DNA of 64,000 bases from Dryas octopetala (GCA_963921425.1 OY992838.1:15500001-15564000), one strand, 5' to 3'; numbered from the stretch's first letter, positions 12,612 through 22,925 are shown. A program made the numbers and translations. Notes: generated by a model from the letters alone, not told the origin.

Positions 12612-12866
12612 TTTAGAATATAATTCTTACAAAGAAAATCATTTTCTGTCCAAGTCTCAAGGATCTTGGTTTCTTCTTCAGTAGGTACATTAGGGATGAG
12701 AGGTTTATCTGAAGTACAGTTAGAAGCTAATTTTTTTGTGGTGAGAAAAAACAACATCTTCTGCCTCCACCGTTTAAAGTGAAGACCCTCAAATTTTGAA
12801 GGTTTGTTAAGATCAGGAGTATGAGAGTTGTTTTCAGCAGCCATGGTAGAAGAAACGTCTTAAAAT

Positions 12867-13405
12867 TGTTGAACCAAATAATGAAAGAACAATGTTACCC
12901 GTTAACTTCAGTAGATGTAGATGATTCTTGGGATGAGTCGCGTACAAGGTCGCTCTCTTTAAGACGTTTCGCGGCTCTGCCCAAGATGTGCAAGCAGTTC
13001 AACGATGCCTACGACGCCTCCAGGATAAAACAGCCCCAGAATCTCCTCTGTCTAGATTCTTCCGTGCACAAAGGAAGACCCGAATACAAACACCCTTCTG
13101 ATATTGTTGCTTGGAATACTTGTTATGCTCAGAAAATATTTGAGAGAGGTTGAAGAAGAAAACAGCCCAAAAGCTCTGTATTTTCTCTGTGCTATTTTTT
13201 AAGCTACTGCACCTGCTATTTATTATCCTTTAAAACCAATAAGAATGTTGTGTCTAACAAAGAGTAACGTTGAGGGCTGAAAACGTGGAGCCAGTTCCAA
13301 GTTGTTGAGAAAGACTTGGTCACCTACTGACCAAGTCCAACCAACGTGTATAACAAATTGAAATAGTTTTTTTTTTTTAATAAACACCAAAAAGAAAAAC
13401 CAATA
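12867..13405 (-). repeat. Right LTR (5' LTR) of the Copia fossil
   Basis: 539 bp. It matches the left LTR apart from one substitution and two extra bases in a T tract, and is followed by the second CTAAC. The gag start codon lies only about 22 bases inside it (complement strand, 12844). Confidence 0.95.
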
Positions 13406-13410
13406 CTAAC

Positions 13411-13924
13411 CATGCTTGAAATGATTAGGACCATGCTCATGAAGAAGATAAAAGTTAGAAGAGATAAAATGAGAGCTCATGAGGGAGGAGATTTATGTCC
13501 AAAGATTAGGAAAAAAAAATTGAAAACAACAAAGCTGAGTGTAGCAGATATCTATGCAATTTGAATGGAGGGGAAAAGTATCAAATTGATGGTGGAGGGC
13601 TTGATGTACACACAGTGGACCTTGAAGACATGAGTTGCACCTATAGGAGATTTGACCTTACAGGGATTCTATGTGTGCATGTGTATCGTGCATGTAAATT
13701 CCTGAGAGATGATCTTGAGAAGTTTGCTGATTCTTGTTACAAAAAAAAAAAAAAAAAAATACTTTGCAAACTACAACTGTCTAATTAACCCTGTCAGTGA
13801 CATGATGCACTGGGAGCATGATGAGAGTGGACCAATACTATCCCCTCCTACATACAATCGACAGCTAGGAAGGCCAAGGATGAAAAGGAAGAGGAGTGCT
13901 GGTGAAACATCAACACCATTAGCA
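13411..13924 (+). pseudogene. Outer MULE transposase, SWIM-finger part (broken)
   Basis: The transposase resumes directly after the Copia target duplication (CTAAC, 13406-13410). At about 13560-13740 it shows a SWIM-type segment with SCTYRRFDLTGILCVHVYR. Compared with the intact paralogue (CSCRVWDLSGLPCVH) the second cysteine is a tyrosine, so the metal site is probably lost. A poly(A) run at 13741-13759 shifts the frame. The C-terminal part (MMHWEHDESGPILSPPTYNR, then a basic Lys/Arg-rich stretch) continues in another frame up to the hAT insertion. The interval 13411-13560 carries only weak, stop-containing similarity. Confidence 0.75.
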
Positions 13925-13932
13925 GACCTAAC

Positions 13933-16900
13933 CAGTGCCGGCCTTGAAGGGGGGTACGGAGTGCGATTGCCTAAGGCCCACCTTCAAGGGGGGCCCACAA
14001 ATTTTTTTTTTAATATTATACATATATATATTTATCAATAAATTTTTGCTGTAAAAAAAAAAAAAATAACAACTACAAGCTACAGAGGCCCAAATAGCCA
14101 AATCCAATATCAATAGCAATCAATACATACACGGAGGCCCAAACCCAATTAATATCACTTATCAATTGATTCATTTATGTTACTCTAGAAACTTACGCTT
14201 GGCCTTCAGCATTCTCAAAGAAAGATTAGGAAAAAGCTATACAGCCTTTCCATCTTTCGCCTTAGCGCGCGTACACTTTTCTAGCTTTCTCAATTCTCAA
14301 TCTCTTGAGTCTCGATTTCATCTCTCTCTCTCAATCTTCCAATTAAGTTTCATCGTCTTCTTCACTCCTCATATCCTCTCTTTGTTTCTATCATCTCTAG
14401 AAGTGTAGAATTGTCAGTCTGTCAACTGTGGAATTATGGAAACATTCAACAGAAACCGAAAGAGGCAAGAACTCAAAAAGGTAATGTTTGACAGTTTAAT
14501 TTGTGTGTTTTTTCCTTTTAATTTCTGTCTTATATTCCTATATATTATTTTTTTCAATTATTTTCTAATTTTACTTGACATTCAACCAAATATTTCCTAA
14601 TTGGCTAATTGATTTCTTGATGTGATTGAAAACAGGTTTTGTGGGATTGATTGACTGTTGGACAAAGAAGATTGAAAATTTGGGAGTTAGGAGGAGTAAA
14701 TTTTGTGTGAACATAACAGAGATCAGATCATTAGAGATAAGAGATGCAAGCACTTACAGAGTTACATGTGTTGTTGTTCTTTGACTCACACTCACTTTAT
14801 TCGTTATTGCTGTTAGACCTTGGAAAGTTGGAAATTGCCAGTTTGTGTGCTTGACTACTTGTATGTTTTTTGTTTACTGTCTAGTGTCTAGTCTGTCTCT
14901 AGCATAAGCATAAACATAATGTTACCTAAAAAACATCAGTCTGGAAGTGAAAAAAAAAAAAAAAAGAATAGAACAATTAACAGAATCTCAAAGAGGAGCT
15001 CTTGAAAAATTTATTTGTAAGAAAACAGGTTGTTAAGTTAAAGGTTTAGTTAATGAATCACAACAAACAATTGAACCAAGTAATTTAGAAGAATTAAGAG
15101 AAACTGAAAATGTTGAAAATCAACTCAATGAGGAGGTCGATGCTTTGGGTGAAAATGAAAATGATATGAATTTAATGCTTCCAATAATGAAATTTTAAGC
15201 AATGAAACTGAGCAACCAGCACCTCCTTCTTTGGACATCTATGATCCAAGAAATTGGGATAACATTGATAGCAAAGCAAAGGATATCTTAGTAGAAAAAG
15301 ATCCTCTAAGAGAATGTAATCTCAACTTTCCTTTGGATGCTACCTTTAGACATTTTTCATATGTATATTATTCTAGAAAATTGCCAAATGGAGAGAATCA
15401 AGATAGGAAATGGTTAGTGTACTCAAAGCATGTGGACAAAGTGTATTGTTTTTGTTATAAGTTGTTCAAATCTATAAATTGCAATAGTTTGTTAGCAAAT
15501 GAAGGACTTAATGATTGGAAACATCTCAGTGAGAGGCTCAAAAAACATAAAAATAGCATTGAGCACATCACTAACATGAAAGCTTGGGTTGAGTTACAAA
15601 TTAGATTTCAAAAGAATGAAATCATTGATAAAGAGTTACAAGAGCAAATAAAAGAAGAGAAAGAACGTTCCAAATTGGTTTTAAAAAGAATAATTGCTGC
15701 TGTAAAATTTCTTGCTAAATATAATTTGGCTTTTCGTGGAACCAATGAGAAAATTTTACAAGATAATAATGATAATTTTTTGGGTTTGGTTGAAATGGTT
15801 GCTGAATTTGATTTAATGATGAAAAATCATATCCAACACATTAAAAAAAAAACAATTCATCATCACTATCTTAGTCATAAAATCCAAAATGAGTTGATTG
15901 ATGTGTTAGCCTCTAATATTAGAAATGCAATCATTAAAAAAAATTAAAGAGGCTAAATATTTTTCGGTGATTCTTGATTGTACTTCAGATATAAGCCACA
16001 AAGAGCAAATGACTTTAATATTACGAAGTGTAGACATGTCAACTAGTCCAATAAGAGTAGAAGAGTACTTTTTAGAGTTTTTAAAAGTGGATGATACATT
16101 TGGATTGGGTCTTTTCAATGAATTACTTGCTACACTTAAATCTCTTAATCTTGATATTAATAATGTGAGGGGGCAAGGTTATGATAATGGCTCTAACATG
16201 AAAGGAAAAAACCAAGAGGTGCAAAATAGATTGCGTGAAATAAACCCCTAGAGCTTTGTACATTCCATGTGCTTGTCATAGTCTTAATTTAACTCTTAGT
16301 GATATGACAGCTGACTCTTATGTTAAAGCGGTTTCTTTTTTTGGAGTGGTTCAATGCATATATTGTTTGTTTTCTAGTTCTCCTAAAAGATGAAAAATTT
16401 TACAAGATAATGTGCATGGTTTAACTTTAAAGGCATTGTCCACAACTCGTTGGGAGAGTCGAATTAATAGTATTAAAGCCATAAGATATCAAGCTCCCCA
16501 AATAAGAAAAGCTTTGTTGGAATTTAAAAAAGTAAGTAATGATGTCAAGACAAAGAGAGAAGCTGAAACTTTAGTAAAAGATCTTGAAAGTTTTGAGTTC
16601 TTACTTGGTATGACTATTTGGCATGACATTTTGTTTAGTATTAACATGGTTAGCAAAAATTTGCAATCTAAAGATATGTGTGTTCATGCTGCCATAGAAC
16701 AATTGAAGAAGCTTATTTCTTTTTTAAAAAAATATAGGGAGGATGGATTTAAATCTGTCATGATTGCTGCCAAAAGTATTGCATCTGATATGGAAGTTGA
16801 TCCTATTTTTCCTACAAAACGTAGAGTTTAAAGGAAAAAACAGTTTGATGAAATTGATAATGATGAGGCAACACAATCAGTTGGAGAAACTTTTAGAATT

Positions 16901-17769
16901 GATTATTTTCTTCTTGTTGTTAATATTGCTCTTGCTTCATTAAATTATAGATTTGAACAGTTGGAAATATATGAAGGTATTTTTTGGTTCTTGTTTAATT
17001 CAAAGAAGTTAACTGAATTAGATGACAATGAATTGAAAAATTGTAGTGTTAACTTAGAGGCTGCTTTAAAACATAATAACTTGTCTGATGTTGATTCAAA
17101 TTTGTTTTCTGAATTGAAAGTGTTACAAGTTGCCTTAGCAAATAAAATAATGTTAGCCATTAAAATTTTAGAGTATGTAAAGAATTAAGAATGTTATCTA
17201 AATGTATCTATTGCTTATAAGGTATTATTGACGGTTCCTGTGACTGTGGCATCTACAGAAAGAAGCTTTTCAAAATTAAGCTAAAGTCTTACTTGTAGTC
17301 GTCTATATCACAAGAAAGGTTGAATGGATTGGCAATCTTATATATTGAAAGAGAGACGTTGGAAAAACTTGAATGTGAAACTATTATTGATGATTTTGCT
17401 TCTCAAAATGTTAGAATAAGACATTTTCAATGATGTTTGCTGCTATTTTGCTTTTGTAGGTGGTCATACCTCATATTGATGCTCATAACTTGGATAGTTG
17501 GATATTATTGAGGCTAATGGAAAAAGTGCAATGTAATGATGTTGCTGTTATTTTTCTTTTGTCATAGCTAATTTGAAACTATTATTGATGATTTTATTTC
17601 TATAAATGTTAGAAGAAGACATTTTGTTAATGAAAGTATTATAATGCATTGATTCCAAATTTTCAATTGTCAATTGTTTTACAAATATATATATATATTT
17701 TACAACTAAATTTAGGGGCCCAATTTAGATTTTTGCCCCTAGGCCTTCCAAAAGTTAGGACCGGCCCTG
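13933..17769 (+). mobile_element. hAT element (TTF/ZMYM1-like subgroup), decayed
   Basis: A 3837-bp element with exact 8-bp target duplications GACCTAAC (13925-13932 and 17770-17777) and imperfect terminal repeats: CAGTGCCGGCCTTGAAGG at the left, and CAGGGCCGGTCCTAACTTTT when the right end is read on the other strand. The 8-bp TSD and CAG-type ends are classic hAT. It is inserted in the C-terminal part of the outer MULE transposase. It carries one transposase gene with several breaks. The TSD is still perfect, so it may be only moderately old. Confidence 0.93.
14436..17433 (+). pseudogene. hAT transposase with TTF-type finger and hAT dimerisation domain (broken)
   Basis: A short first exon is likely at 14436 (METFNRNRKRQELKK, donor GTAATG). 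The main body begins before 15231. It includes a TTF-type zinc finger region ([20 protein letters not shown], about 15.4 kb), a DUF4371-like core ([20 protein letters not shown], about 15.95 kb), YIPCACHSLNLTLSDM at about 16.26 kb, and the C-terminal dimerisation motif (PVTVASTERSFSKL) at about 17.24 kb, ending at TGA 17431-17433. Frame is lost at an A run near 15937. There are also stops near 16249, 16391, 16829, 17186 and 17281, so at least six lesions. Family: the plant 'zinc finger MYM-type protein 1-like' hAT transposases, normally about 700-800 aa. Confidence 0.85.
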
Positions 17770-17777
17770 GACCTAAC

Positions 17778-18138
17778 AACCCTTGGTAGGAAGCAACAGC
17801 AGACTTTGAAATGTAGTCACTGCAAAAGACCTGGCCACAATGTGAGAATCTGCCAAAGAAACTTGCCCCCAAGAGAAAGACCATCAAGAAGCCGCATACA
17901 AAATGGACCATCTCAGGTATGTCATTTAATTAACATGGGTGAAGTTTTATAATTATATGCAAGTATATGATTGCATGTATGCATATAAATTATCATGCAA
18001 GGACATTAATTGATGTATTTAAATGATGATTTACAGACAAGCACCTCCACAGCAACACCTAACAATGGACAGTCTTCACAAGGTTGCACTTCATCAGCAC
18101 CATTACCAACTCAAAGTTCACAGGCATCTGGAAACTGA
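17778..18138 (+). pseudogene. Outer MULE transposase, zinc knuckle and last exon
   Basis: After the hAT target duplication the transposase continues with a CCHC zinc knuckle (CSHCKRPGHNVRIC, about 17813-17855) and the tail RSRIQNGPSQ. A donor GTATGT follows at about 17917. The last exon (18037-18138) follows a TTACAG acceptor and reads in frame through a Ser/Thr/Gln-rich tail to TGA at 18136-18138. The final exon has the same low-complexity character as the last exons of the intact MULE at 10821-11259. This piece itself has no break; it is cut off from the rest by the two insertions. Confidence 0.75.
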
Positions 18139-18863
18139 TATCACAAAGCACTTGGGGATAAACAAATATTTTTGGGAGTTTGGAAATTATTTTGTGGAGT
18201 ACATTATCTGGTTGTTTGCAAAGTCATATGCATTAAATATTTTGGACTTTTGTAGTGTTGGACAGTTTGGAATGGTTATATTTTGCTAGATAGTGCACAA
18301 TGTTATGTGCATATTAGACTTTGCTAGTTAATTTGTTATGTACTCTAGGACCCTTTTTGTGTAATATTTAAGACCTAGTTAATTTGATGCTATTACGGTA
18401 TGTTTTAACAATGTTGTATTTAAGACTTATTTTGATGGTAATTAATTATATATGATACTGCAGGAAGTACTTTGGTTATGTGAGATTATTAAGTATTTTC
18501 ATAATCATTTTGAATGTGTTCTTTTTTAGAACACTTTTATCTACCAATTTACTGTTCAATGCCAAGTTTAAAATTTTGCAAAGTACAGCAAAAACATGTA
18601 AACAAATTGAAGCTAAAGCACCAAATCATAACATATCAACAAGATGAACAATATTAAACATAGCATAAAAAGGTTCCACGTCTTTAAAACATCAAATTAC
18701 AACATTCTATGGGGGTTAACAAAACTACTAATAAAACCACAGCCTTCCCACAAAATACGTATACCAAACCAAACTATCATATCACCCTTCAACCTTTAAT
18801 CCAAAAAGTTCCACGTACCATTAACACATCAAAAGAAGACCATCCACCTTCTACCCATTGATC

Positions 18864-19246
18864 CTAACTACTACCCACATAAATAACCCAAGCAACAAAC
18901 CAACTAGCCACCAGTATAAACCAAAAAACTTTGTTCTTCTTTCGATCTCTCCTCACTTCATCTTCAAGCTTGGACATGTTTCTCAACAAACCTGGTATGA
19001 TGACCTTAGATCGTTCGCACATCAGGGGATCCACCCAGTCCCAGAACTGACAACCTCCAATTTGCTTCATTAAAAAGGGTAAAAGCTCAGTTTATTCATC
19101 AAATCCAGATCCATTTAATCTACAAATTTCAAACAAGCATATACCCCATATCTCGAATAGCGAATGAACCTCCTCCCATGATTCAAGTCTGTCCAGGAGG
19201 TAAGCATCGTAGGTTGACGACCGCAGCTACACGTTCCCCAATCCAT
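18864..19246 (-). pseudogene. GRF zinc-finger/membrane gene of the outer MULE (damaged)
   Basis: Two exons are inferred on the minus strand, 19246-19145 and 19064-18864, in the same phase, with donor GGG|GTATAT and acceptor AAG|CAA. Exon 1 gives MDWGTCSCGRQ and later NHGRRFIRYSRYG, the GRF-finger pattern (CxC ... GRxF). The cysteine expected three residues after the GRRF phenylalanine is absent (GRRFIRY). Exon 2 gives GGCQFWDWVDPLMCERSKV, a coiled stretch, and a C-terminal hydrophobic segment (VFWFILVASWFVAWVIYVG) that looks like a single membrane anchor. It is convergent with the MULE transposase and about 0.7 kb from its stop. The same gene sits in the same place in the young MULE (11775-12229). 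The start may lie slightly upstream. Function is unknown; the missing Cys argues that this copy is decaying. Confidence 0.65.
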
Positions 19247-19539
19247 TCGTCCACCCTAAACCAACAAAGAAACCCAAAAATAAGAACTAGACAGAAACCC
19301 AATGGGTCAAACCCATAATTTTACAAAACTCACGATGAAGATTAAGACATTCAAAGTCAGCTTTGGCTACCAAAATCCTCACTCTTATACATGCAGATCG
19401 ACCTTCCCCATAATAAATGCAGATCAACTTTCTTGGGGTCTTTAATAGAGGGTTGGAGCGTGGTTTTGAGATGGCAAGGTAATTTCAAATCAATTGCACA
19501 TGTATTCTTCCTTTTTAATTTATTTTATATATTTTATTA

Positions 19540-19715
19540 TTATTTTTGCTGAGTCAGCGCTACGTAGGCGTTTAACAGACCTGTTCACGAACAAATTAAC
19601 GAAGGTAGCTTAGCGACGCGTATTCATACTTGAGGTACCTTAGCGCTAGTTTTTGAAGATGGGGTATGTAGTTGTAAATCGACCCAAAGTTGGGGTATAT
19701 AATTGCAATTAAGCC
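19540..19715 (-). repeat. Probable right terminal inverted repeat of the outer MULE
   Basis: Read on the minus strand from 19715 this begins GGCTTAATTGCAATTATATA, followed by an ACCCCAACTTTGGGTC-type motif. That is the style of a MULE terminus and comparable in style to the start of the young MULE (GGCTTATTTGCGCC). The inner limit near 19540 is approximate. The partner repeat would be left of base 1, so this call rests on the terminus itself and on the MULE genes it encloses. Confidence 0.5.
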
Positions 19716-19759
19716 ATAATATAAAAATTTGTATTGTAATATATATATATATATATATA

Positions 19760-20457
19760 GGCTTAATTGTGTTTTTACCATCCAAAGTTTAAGTTGATTC
19801 TCACTTTACCACCCCAGATGTTTATTTGTCTCACTTTACTGCCTACAACTATTTCTCATGTCACACTCATTTTTCCGTCTATTCCGTCATTCAAACCTTA
19901 AAAAATGCTGACATGGCAGGGACATATTCTCCTCTCTTCATTCAACTTCATCTACTTGGACAAAAATATCTACTAAAATTTCTTATATTTTATAAAATAT
20001 TAAATTTAATTACAATAATTAAAATCTAAAAATATAAGGATTTTTTTTGGGATAGGGGAGGGGAAGGGAAGGAGGAAGGAGATGAGTTTTGTTTTGTTTT
20101 TTTTTTTTTAAGTTTTAGAATATTATGTTTTTAATTAATTTTTTTATACATGGCAACTTATATAAGAAAAAACGGCCAACAATGGCCATATAGGTGCCAC
20201 ATCACCAATTTTTAAAGTTTAGGAGAATTTTTTATTTATTTTTTGTTCAAGTTGACGAAATGACAATAATCCCTTTGCCACAAATGACAATAATCTCTTT
20301 GCCACATTAGCATTTTTAACGGTTTTGACAATGAAATGGACGGAGAAAGATAAAGTAAGACACGAGATATAGTTGTAGGTAGTAAAATGAGACAAATAAA
20401 CATCTGAGTGATAAAGTGAGAATCAACTCAAACTTTGGGTGGTATAAACACAATTAA
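19760..20457. mobile_element. Non-coding MITE with roughly 100-bp terminal inverted repeats
   Basis: About 700 bp. The left end reads GGCTTAATTGTGTTTTTACC; the right end, on the other strand, reads TTAATTGTGTTTATACCACC. The similarity continues through CTCACTTTA, GTTTATTTGTCTCA and CTACAACTAT for about 100 bases, with scattered differences. Both flanks are TA repeats, so a target duplication cannot be read. Long TIRs starting GGCTTAATT suggest a small Mutator derivative. No coding potential. Confidence 0.7.
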
Positions 20458-20873
20458 ATATATATATATACTTGTTAATTTTATTAAATTATATATATAA
20501 ATATGTGGGCCCCTCTCAAAGTGGGGCCCTGAGCAAGTGCTCAGCTTGAAATGTGAAATTTTGAATAGATCATTAGATCCAGGGCGGTTTTTTTGGGGAT
20601 TCCCCTAGTATAATTGAACAATACTGTAGCACGAAAAGATAGGTTTTATGACTAATCAGAAAAGTCACGGTTATGCTTGCTTTCTCTTGTAAGAGAATCT
20701 CAACTGCACTGTAGAAGTACTTTTTTGATGGAAATGAAAGTTTTCTTCTTTGTGTTTTTTCCTTGTAAATTTAATATATTAATACTGCTATTAATAGTAG
20801 TTTCCACTCTCCACTTTCCAGAAAAAGCAAGCAGCTAGCTTCATGATTTCTCGGTTGGTGTCGTACAATAATA
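20458..20873. other. TA-rich spacer with a possible hAT-end fragment, then 5' flank of the RDR-like gene
   Basis: Bases 20505-20540 hold GGGCCCCTCTCAAAGTGGGG and CCTGAGCAAGTGCTCAGC, similar in style to the right end of the hAT element at 17700-17769 but without a partner end. The rest, about 20560-20873, is unique-looking sequence upstream of the ATG at 20874. No promoter motif stands out. Confidence 0.35.
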
Positions 20874-21264
20874 ATGTACCAGAACGGCAACAACATGACG
20901 GAGCTTTCAGCAACCGCCGTGGGCGGCGGTTCTAGTTCTTCGGCGCAGCAACTCCAAGAAGCAAATGCATTTCTACCTCCGTCCGTGGAGCAGCTGCTGA
21001 ACCGAATCTGCGTCGAGAGGAACCAGACCCAGCCGGACGCCAAGGTCCGGCGGTGGCTCGCCACCCTCAGCGAGGACCTGGCGGTCCAGCTCCTCCTCAC
21101 AATCTACAGCAGCAAAGAAATCAAAACCCTTAGTGGCTTCATCATCCACCTGCTCCGCCAACCACCCTATAATTCCTCCTCCTCCTCCTCTCCTCACTCT
21201 CCTTCAGTGAGTCCCCAAGGTTTTTCATTCCTCTCACACCTTCGCATTTTCCACATATTTATCA

Positions 21265-21266
<2 letters not shown>

Positions 21267-21308
<42 letters not shown>
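21267..21308. repeat. (CT)n microsatellite in the intron of the RDR-like fragment
   Basis: About 20 CT units directly before the MITE-like repeat at 21309. Confidence 0.9.
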
Positions 21309-21310
<2 letters not shown>

Positions 21311-21556
21311 CCTGTTTGGGAGTGCTTCTATAGGAAGCGCTTTCACTAGAAGCGTTTTTGTTAGAAGCACATAGATTTTTTTGATAAAAATTAAAAAAAA
21401 AATTCAAGTGCTTTTGTTAAACGTACTTGAAAGCACTAACTAAGGAATTAAGCACAAAAAAGCATTTCTTTTTATAACGCAAAAACACTTTTAAATTTTT
21501 TTACTAAACGCAAATAAAAGCGTTTTTATTATTTAAAAGCACTGTCAAACAAGTTC
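21309..21556. mobile_element. Small hAT-type MITE in the RDR-like intron
   Basis: About 250 bp. Its left end CCTGTTTGGGAGTGCTTCT is matched on the other strand by the right end TTGTTTGACAGTGCTTTT. The interior is AT-rich with repeated AAGCGYTTT/AAGCACT blocks. No clear target duplication is seen. It accounts for most of the intron between the two RDR-like exons. Confidence 0.5.
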
Positions 21557-21690
21557 TCAGAGTGTGTGTTGGTACAGCTGAGACTCCGACTCGGTCACCA
21601 GTTCCAGAGCGACCGGAACAAGCACAATTAGAAGCTCTCGGTGAACTGAAGTTCAGAAAACAGTTTCTAATGCTAAGTTATGGTGGAGTG

Positions 21691-22059
21691 TATGTGAAAG
21701 CTTTTTTCTTTTCCTCTCTTTTTGTTGCTTGTTTGGTTTTGGTTTGTTTGTTTGTTTTTTTTTATTTTTTTTTATAGCTACTCTGATTTTGACGAGTCTT
21801 TAAATTTTCTGTTTTTATTTATTTATTTAAGTTCAAATTTATTTAAATTTGACGAGTCTTTTTTAAGTTCAATTTTAGTCCACTTATTTTATTTTTATAT
21901 TTTATTTTTCCACGTGGCTATGTTTAAGAAATCAAGTATTTACCAAGAAATTGAAGTAGAGGAATTGGAAAGTTGAAAATTAAACATATGGTACCAAGTA
22001 GTATAAATGTGACAAATTTAGGTACTAAATTACAGTTTGCCCAAATAACTTCTAGAAAA
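21691..22059. other. T-rich non-coding stretch
   Basis: Continuation of the presumed RDR-like intron: long T and TTTA runs with two copies of a TTTAAATTTGACGAGTCTT-like sequence. No gene or element ends are seen up to the TSD at 22051-22059. Confidence 0.5.
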
Positions 22060-22925
22060 TGCTTATTTACTAGTTTGCCTCCTGAAAGTAACTTCAAGCC
22101 TCACTTTACCTCTTAAGGTTTATTTTGTATTACATTACCTTCTGAAACTAATTCTCGTATATCACTATACCCACTTCCTATTTTTACAAACTTTGAAAAT
22201 TAATTAAAAATATCTCTAAACTCAAAAAAATACACGAAAAATCTCTATGGACTCGTCTTGACTAGTTCTAATTTACTATGGGTCAAATTACCAATTTTCC
22301 CTCTGAGAGTTTCCAGAAATTTGGGAAGTCCAAATTTATTCTAAGAAAATTTAAATAAATTTCCCTCTATAAAAATTCTAAAATTTTCGTAAAGTCTCGG
22401 ATGAATTCTCAAAAATATTTTGGAAATTACCAAAAATCTGTTTTCGAGAATTCTTTCGAGACTTTACGAACATTCTAGAATTTTTCTCGAATTTATTTTA
22501 TAGAGGGAAATTTATTTTCCTCTAATATTGAGAGGTTTTTTGGGTAGCAAGTGTTCACAAGAAAGGTAGTTTTATTGTTTAGAAGACCAATGTTGCAAAC
22601 CTCGTGTTTTTTGGAGTTCGAGAGATTATCCTATGAATTTCCAAAGAGTCAAGAGTATTTTAATTTTCTGGAAACATTCGAATGGAAAATTAGTAATTTG
22701 ACCCCATAGGAAATTAGTGCTAGTTAGGACGAGTCCGTAGGAATTTTCCATGTATTTTTTTGAGTCCGGAGCTATTTTTAATTAATTTTCAAAGTTTGTA
22801 AATATAGGAAGTGAGCAAAGTGATACACGAGAATTAATTTTAAAGGATAATGTGATACAAAATAAACCTTAGGGGGTGAAGTTAGATTAGAAGTTACTTT
22901 CAGGAGATGAAGTAATAAATAAGCC
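22060..22925. mobile_element. Non-autonomous MULE derivative
   Basis: An 866-bp element flanked by the exact 9-bp duplication TCTAGAAAA (22051-22059, 22926-22934). The inverted ends start TGCTTATTTAC at the left and GGCTTATTTATTAC at the right read in complement. The similarity extends several hundred bases, for example CTCCTGAAAGTAACTTC and GGTTTATTTTGTAT. The interior is non-coding. The ends share the GGCTTATTT...CCTGAAAGTAACTTC head of the young MULE at 7074, so it is probably a related, possibly cross-mobilised, family member. Confidence 0.85.

Larger units (their letters stand above)
3402..12844 (-). pseudogene. Copia gag-pol coding region (fossil)
   Basis: Minus-strand coding region of the Copia element. 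Read 5' to 3', it starts with gag at 12844, carried on both sides of the MULE insertion. It continues with an Asn-rich linker and a CCHC zinc knuckle (CYNCHKPGHLARNC, about 6.45 kb) and an aspartic protease (WWVDTGASRHV, about 6.3 kb). An integrase with an HH-CC finger and catalytic core follows (about 5.4-6.0 kb). Reverse transcriptase carries [11 protein letters not shown] (about 4.3 kb), and the RNase H end is at about 3.4-3.9 kb. It resembles the plant Tnt1/TNT 1-94 class. Apart from the MULE insertion it is almost open, with about one further break, which fits a recent insertion. It is not expected to be active as it stands. Confidence 0.92.
2316..13405 (-). mobile_element. Ty1/Copia-type LTR retrotransposon fossil, split by a MULE
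   Basis: The element has two long terminal repeats (2316-2852 and 12867-13405), flanked by the 5-bp target duplication CTAAC (2311-2315, 13406-13410). It is inserted in the outer MULE transposase and reads on the minus strand. A purine-rich tract (complement of ATCCCCCACTTG) sits beside the left LTR, as expected for the 3' side. The internal region carries gag with a zinc knuckle, protease, integrase, reverse transcriptase and RNase H in the Copia order. The LTRs differ by one substitution and a T-tract length change, so the insertion is recent, probably much younger than a million years at usual plant rates. It is broken: about two breaks, one of them the 5.5-kb MULE insertion at 7074-12611. 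Confidence 0.95.
1..19715 (+). mobile_element. Old Mutator-like element (outer MULE), left end outside the window
   Basis: A decayed autonomous MULE. Transposase pieces lie in order on the plus strand: PB1-like domain and MuDR/DDE region (109-2310), SWIM finger (13411-13924) and zinc knuckle with C-terminus (17778-18138). They are separated by a Copia element and a hAT element, each flanked by an exact target duplication. A GRF-finger gene follows on the opposite strand. The right end is read at 19715, where the sequence runs into an inverted-repeat-like terminus whose complement begins GGCTTAATTGCAATTATATA. The left terminus is before base 1, so the TIR pair and TSD cannot be confirmed. The transposase has several stops and shifts, so this is the oldest layer of the nest. 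Bases 18139-18863, between the two convergent genes, hold no recognised feature. Confidence 0.8.
20874..21690 (+). pseudogene. 5' fragment of an RNA-dependent RNA polymerase gene (RDR3/4/5-like)
   Basis: Exon 1 starts at ATG 20874 (a second in-frame ATG is at 20895). It encodes VEQLLNRICVERNQTQPDAK, RRWLATLSEDLAVQLLLTIY and EIKTLSGFIIHLLRQ, resembling the N-terminus of RDR-gamma proteins (RDR3/4/5), which act in RNA silencing. It ends in a Ser-rich stretch; donors at 21207 (CAGTGAGT) or 21220 are possible. Exon 2, about 21578-21690, encodes PTRSPVPERPEQ and EALGELKFRKQFLMLSYGG, matching the next conserved block. No later exon, including the catalytic DFDGD region, is seen anywhere downstream; a MULE derivative and a Harbinger element follow instead. 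It is therefore a truncated fragment, or a gene whose remainder lies beyond the window. Family assignment is from memory of conserved motifs and is moderately sure. Confidence 0.6.

Noticed and set aside
21562-21976. Phe/Leu-rich extension downstream of the RDR-like exon 2
   Set aside because: Read-through into T-rich intron sequence; it has the hydrophobic look of translated poly(T), not a membrane protein.
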